From Desulfonatronum sp. (lineage in GTDB: Bacteria; Desulfobacterota; Desulfovibrionia; Desulfovibrionales; Desulfonatronaceae), in the NCBI GenBank assembly GCA_011049455.1, contig DSBL01000052.1, forward strand, positions 1 to 43,916: DNA of 43,916 nt, in the 5' to 3' direction. The translations under genes were made by a program, and so were the position numbers. This document shows positions 41,326 through 43,916 of the stretch, piece after piece; the first letter of the stretch is position 1, and each line of letters begins with the position of its first letter. The notes below the pieces were generated by a model. The model saw nothing but the letters and a program-made list of their open reading frames with translations. It was not told the DNA's origin and did no database searches.

Positions 41326-41349
41326 GACTCCATAATGTAACATGGAGTC
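41326..41349. promoter_or_regulatory. Palindromic operator-like site between M29 peptidase and MBL-fold genes
   Basis: GACTCCAT (41326-41333) and ATGGAGTC (41342-41349) form a perfect inverted repeat around AATGTAAC. Dyads of this ACTCC...GGAGT form are used by MerR-type regulators between widely spaced promoter elements. No MerR-type gene is in the window, so the regulator is unknown. A simple RNA hairpin is the alternative. Confidence 0.4.
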
Positions 41350-41392
41350 CAGGGGGGCAATGTCAAGACCGCCTATCAAAAGGAGAAAAACC

Positions 41393-42160
41393 ATGAAAAC
41401 ACGGCCCACATGGAAGATCCATCCCATTGTCCTTGGCACCAAGGTGTTCGACCAGGGCATGATGACTTACCAGCACGCCTATGGCCATCCCTACACCATC
41501 CCCATCTATGCCTGGTACCTGGAAGCCCTGGGTTTGGAAACCGCGCCCACGGTCCTGGTGGACACGGGAGAAATGAGTCCGGTGCGCTCCGAAGACCGGG
41601 AAAAAGCCATCGGCGGGAAAATCTACACCTTTCAAGAGGGCCTGGCCCGCTTTGATTTGAAACCCGAGGACATCGACATGGTCATCCACACCCATTTGCA
41701 CAACGACCATTGCGAAAACGACGCCGCCTGCGTGAACGCTTTTTTTTACGTCCATGCCAAGGAACTGGAGCGGATCCACGACCCCCACCCCCTGGATTAC
41801 CGCTACAACGAGGAATTCATCGAGGATGTGGAACAAGCCGGAAAGATCAAGGTGGTCACCGAAGACCAGGAAATCCTGCCGGGCCTTTTTGTGGTCCATA
41901 CTCCGGCCCACACCGACGGGGGACTGACCGTGCTCGTGGACACCGAGGCCGGGCGCGCGGCCATCACCGGATTCTGCGTGATCGAGGAAAACCTGTTTCC
42001 CCCCAAGAGCGTCACGGCCATGGAAATGGAGGTCATCCCGCCGGGAACCAACATCAACCCGTATCTGGCCTACGATCAGCTCCTTCGGGTCAAGGCCATG
42101 GCCGACATCCTCTTGCCCTTGCACGAGCCCAAATACGCTTCCATGGAGACGGTTGCGTAA
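41393..42160 (+). CDS. Metallo-beta-lactamase-fold hydrolase, lactonase-like
   Basis: A 255-residue hydrolase with the metal-binding motif HTHLHNDHCEND (99-110), then a later His in VVHTPAHTDGGL and the aspartate in FCVIEEN region, giving a dinuclear site. The HTHxHxDH form and length resemble N-acyl-homoserine-lactone lactonases (AttM/AhlD), but closely related enzymes have other substrates, so quorum quenching should not be assumed. AAAAGGAG lies 7 bases before ATG at 41393. It is divergent from the aminopeptidase and follows the palindromic site. Confidence 0.85.
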   Translation: MKTRPTWKIHPIVLGTKVFDQGMMTYQHAYGHPYTIPIYAWYLEALGLETAPTVLVDTGEMSPVRSEDREKAIGGKIYTFQEGLARFDLKPEDIDMVIHTHLHNDHCENDAACVNAFFYVHAKELERIHDPHPLDYRYNEEFIEDVEQAGKIKVVTEDQEILPGLFVVHTPAHTDGGLTVLVDTEAGRAAITGFCVIEENLFPPKSVTAMEMEVIPPGTNINPYLAYDQLLRVKAMADILLPLHEPKYASMETVA

Positions 42161-42262
42161 AAGAAATTGCCCGCCGATCGCCTTTGACGCCTCATCCGAC
42201 TGATTTTGCGCTCTTTATTGGTGTGACACAAAATATCCGTTGCCTGACCGCGGAACAAGCTT

Positions 42263-43609
42263 ATGCCCATTCCCATTCATTCCGCCCGGTTGCGCCGGCT
42301 TTCCCCGGGAGAACCAACCACAGGTCCAGTGGTCTACTGGATGAGCCGGGACCAGCGGGTATCCGACAACTGGGCGTTGCTGGCCGCCGCCAGGCAGGCC
42401 CTGGAAACGAAGGCGTCCCTGGTCGTGGTCTTCTGCCTCGCTCCAAACTTTCTCGGCGCGACCATCCGCCAATACGGGTTCATGCTCAAGGGACTGGTTC
42501 AGGTGGAAGCGCGGTTGCGGCAACGCACCATCCCCTTTTGCCTGCGTCTGGGCGAGGTGGTTCCAAGTCTGGCTGCCTTTGTGCGCGAGATCAACGCCTC
42601 CCTGCTGGTTACTGACTTTGATCCGCTGCGCATTAAGCGGCGCTGGAAAGATCAGGTCATCGACGCCGTGTCCATTCCCGTGCTTGAGGCGGACGCCCAC
42701 AACATTGTGCCGTGCTGGGAGGCCTCGTCCAAGCAGGAATACGCAGCCCGGACCATTCGGCCGAAAATCCATCGCCGGCTGGATGAATTCCTGACAAATT
42801 TCCCGGAGCTGCCCGCGTTTGCCCGGGCATTGGCCCTTCCGCCCGTGGACTGGGACGCTGCCCGGCAAAGCCTGCGCATCGACCACGGCGTGACCGAAGT
42901 GGACTGGCTTGAGCCGGGCGAGAACGGGGCGCGCGACCTGCTCACCAGGTTTATCGCCCAACGCCTGGAGCACTATGGCCAGCGTAATGATCCCAATGCC
43001 CCCGTCCTGTCCGAGCTTTCACCCTATCTGCACTTCGGCCAGATTTCAGCCCAGCGCGTGGCGCTCGCGGTGATGGCCTCCAACGCCGCGGCCGAATCCC
43101 GAAAGGCTTTCCTGGAGGAATTGATCGTGCGCCGGGAGCTGGCGGACAATTTCTGCTGGTTCAATCAGGCCTATGACACGGTGGAGGGATTCCCGGACTG
43201 GGCCCGCAAAACCCTGGACAAACACCGCCGGGATCCCAGGGCATACGTCTACGACCTGGACGACCTGGAAGCCGCGGCGACCCATGACCCGCTCTGGAAC
43301 GCGGCCCAGATGGAAATGGTCGCCGCCGGCAAGATGCACGGGTACATGCGCATGTACTGGGCCAAGAAAATCCTGGAATGGAGCGCCTCGCCCGAGGAGG
43401 CCATGGCCGCGGCCATCTTGCTCAACGACAAGTACGAACTGGACGGCCGGGATCCCAACGGCTTCACCGGCATTGCCTGGAGCATCGGCGGGGTGCATGA
43501 CCGACCCTGGTTCGAACGCCCCGTGTTCGGGCAGATCCGGTACATGAGCGCCGCGGGCTGCGCCCGCAAGTTCAATGTAAAAGAATACGTCCGCCGTTTT
43601 CAAGGATGA
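42263..43609 (+). CDS. phrB: Class II CPD photolyase
   Basis: A 448-residue flavoprotein that uses light to split cyclobutane pyrimidine dimers in DNA. The N-terminal alpha/beta domain has WMSRDQRVSDNWALLAA, the typical class II start. The C-terminal FAD domain has ELSPYLHFGQISAQRVAL, MYWAKKILEW, NDKYELDGRDPNGFTGIAW and GGVHDRPWFERPVFG with IRYM, the class II set. An oxygen-sensitive habitat with light exposure would explain it. It is 102 bases after the hydrolase and probably has its own promoter. Confidence 0.95.
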   Translation: MPIPIHSARLRRLSPGEPTTGPVVYWMSRDQRVSDNWALLAAARQALETKASLVVVFCLAPNFLGATIRQYGFMLKGLVQVEARLRQRTIPFCLRLGEVVPSLAAFVREINASLLVTDFDPLRIKRRWKDQVIDAVSIPVLEADAHNIVPCWEASSKQEYAARTIRPKIHRRLDEFLTNFPELPAFARALALPPVDWDAARQSLRIDHGVTEVDWLEPGENGARDLLTRFIAQRLEHYGQRNDPNAPVLSELSPYLHFGQISAQRVALAVMASNAAAESRKAFLEELIVRRELADNFCWFNQAYDTVEGFPDWARKTLDKHRRDPRAYVYDLDDLEAAATHDPLWNAAQMEMVAAGKMHGYMRMYWAKKILEWSASPEEAMAAAILLNDKYELDGRDPNGFTGIAWSIGGVHDRPWFERPVFGQIRYMSAAGCARKFNVKEYVRRFQG

Positions 43610-43916
43610 CATGCTGATATCACACAATCCGTGAAAGCAGCATGAAATTTCTTCATTTTTCAATGAAAAGGCATGATTCGGAAAACATATTCATGAAATG
43701 AAAAAAAATGCGCTATTTCGCTGGTTTTCGGAGATTTTTTTCATTCGTTTTTTCTCGGCCAACCCTTTTTTCGTGGCGATTACAATAAATAATACCTGAA
43801 TCCGTAATTTTTTCTTTGGCTGGACACCGTTGTGATGTTTTCGAGGCTTTTTCAGCCCACCTCTTCAGTTGCCAACGCACAAGAGGCTGGTAATTGGGCT
43901 AAATTGGCATGAAACG
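43610..43916. other. AT-rich spacer after the photolyase, no gene seen
   Basis: These 307 bases are clearly richer in A and T than the genes. TTCATT/AATGAA (about 43650-43665) could form a small hairpin after the photolyase stop. No convincing reading frame, tRNA or terminator with a good T-run is visible. The last bases, TTGGCATGAAACG, look like the first half of a sigma-54 promoter that would continue outside the window. Confidence 0.5.

Noticed and set aside
41393-42160. Quorum-quenching lactonase as a firm call
   Set aside because: The metal motif is shared by many hydrolases of the fold, and no substrate-specific residues can be seen by eye.
43904-43916. TTGGCATGAAACG at the window edge as a sigma-54 promoter
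   Set aside because: Only the first half of the site would be inside the window, so the -12 part cannot be judged.

Overview
The window reads as a chromosomal segment of a motile, Gram-negative, anaerobic deltaproteobacterium (Desulfobacterota), most likely a member of the Desulfovibrionales. The grounds are the gene order ileS-lspA followed by small redox and c-di-GMP genes, the late flagellar cluster fliR-flhB-flhA-flhF-flhG-fliA-cheY-fliL, a fused uroporphyrinogen-III methyltransferase/synthase, a NIL-domain ferredoxin and a radical-SAM KamA enzyme. This is judged from protein resemblance and gene order only. Base composition is GC-rich and even, except in the AT-richer spacers. No rRNA, tRNA, CRISPR array or intact transposase gene was seen.

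Layout. 1-5569 (+): the 3' part of ileS, lspA, a small membrane protein, a YbgF/CpoB-like lipoprotein, then a tightly overlapped trio (NIL ferredoxin, PilZ protein, histidine-kinase-like remnant) and a thiamine-binding-family protein. 5593-18455 (-): cheV, then a long flagellar operon read from fliR down to fliL and three unrecognised small genes, ending in a tRNA-dihydrouridine synthase and ispH. 18650-26769 (-): an M23 peptidase, a TtcA-like thiolase, an EamA transporter, a 63-residue membrane peptide, a cation-diffusion transporter, a DUF486 protein, and a four-gene cluster kamA / ATP-grasp / ATP-grasp / GNAT in which every junction is an ATGA overlap. 27191-29494 (-): era and a BPL_N-domain protein, divergent from valS (+). 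32426-36511 (+): nfo, cobA-hemD fusion, purN and an AMMECR1-family protein. 36512-37159 holds foldback repeats only. The rest has an NlpC/P60 lipoprotein, trmJ, a divergent YchF-like GTPase, a small conserved gene, an M29 aminopeptidase, a metallo-beta-lactamase-fold hydrolase and a class II photolyase.

The most interesting system is the kamA cluster. KamA keeps the cysteine triad, the PLP lysine and both substrate-side aspartates of lysine 2,3-aminomutase at exactly the spacing of the clostridial enzyme, so beta-lysine is the predicted first product. Two D-Ala-D-Ala-ligase-like ATP-grasp enzymes and an acetyltransferase follow, which suggests (inference) a small acylated or acetylated beta-lysine conjugate, perhaps a compatible solute or a secreted metabolite. 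Two drug/metabolite-type membrane proteins lie just downstream.

The second feature is a family of long foldback repeats (35706-35886, 36568-36838, 36837-37010, a degenerate copy near 38507-38570, and a half copy at 6681-6797). They share an asymmetric core (TGTYTGACYGARC on one arm, an AAG-AGTT-type motif on the other), while their outer arms differ in sequence but stay self-complementary.
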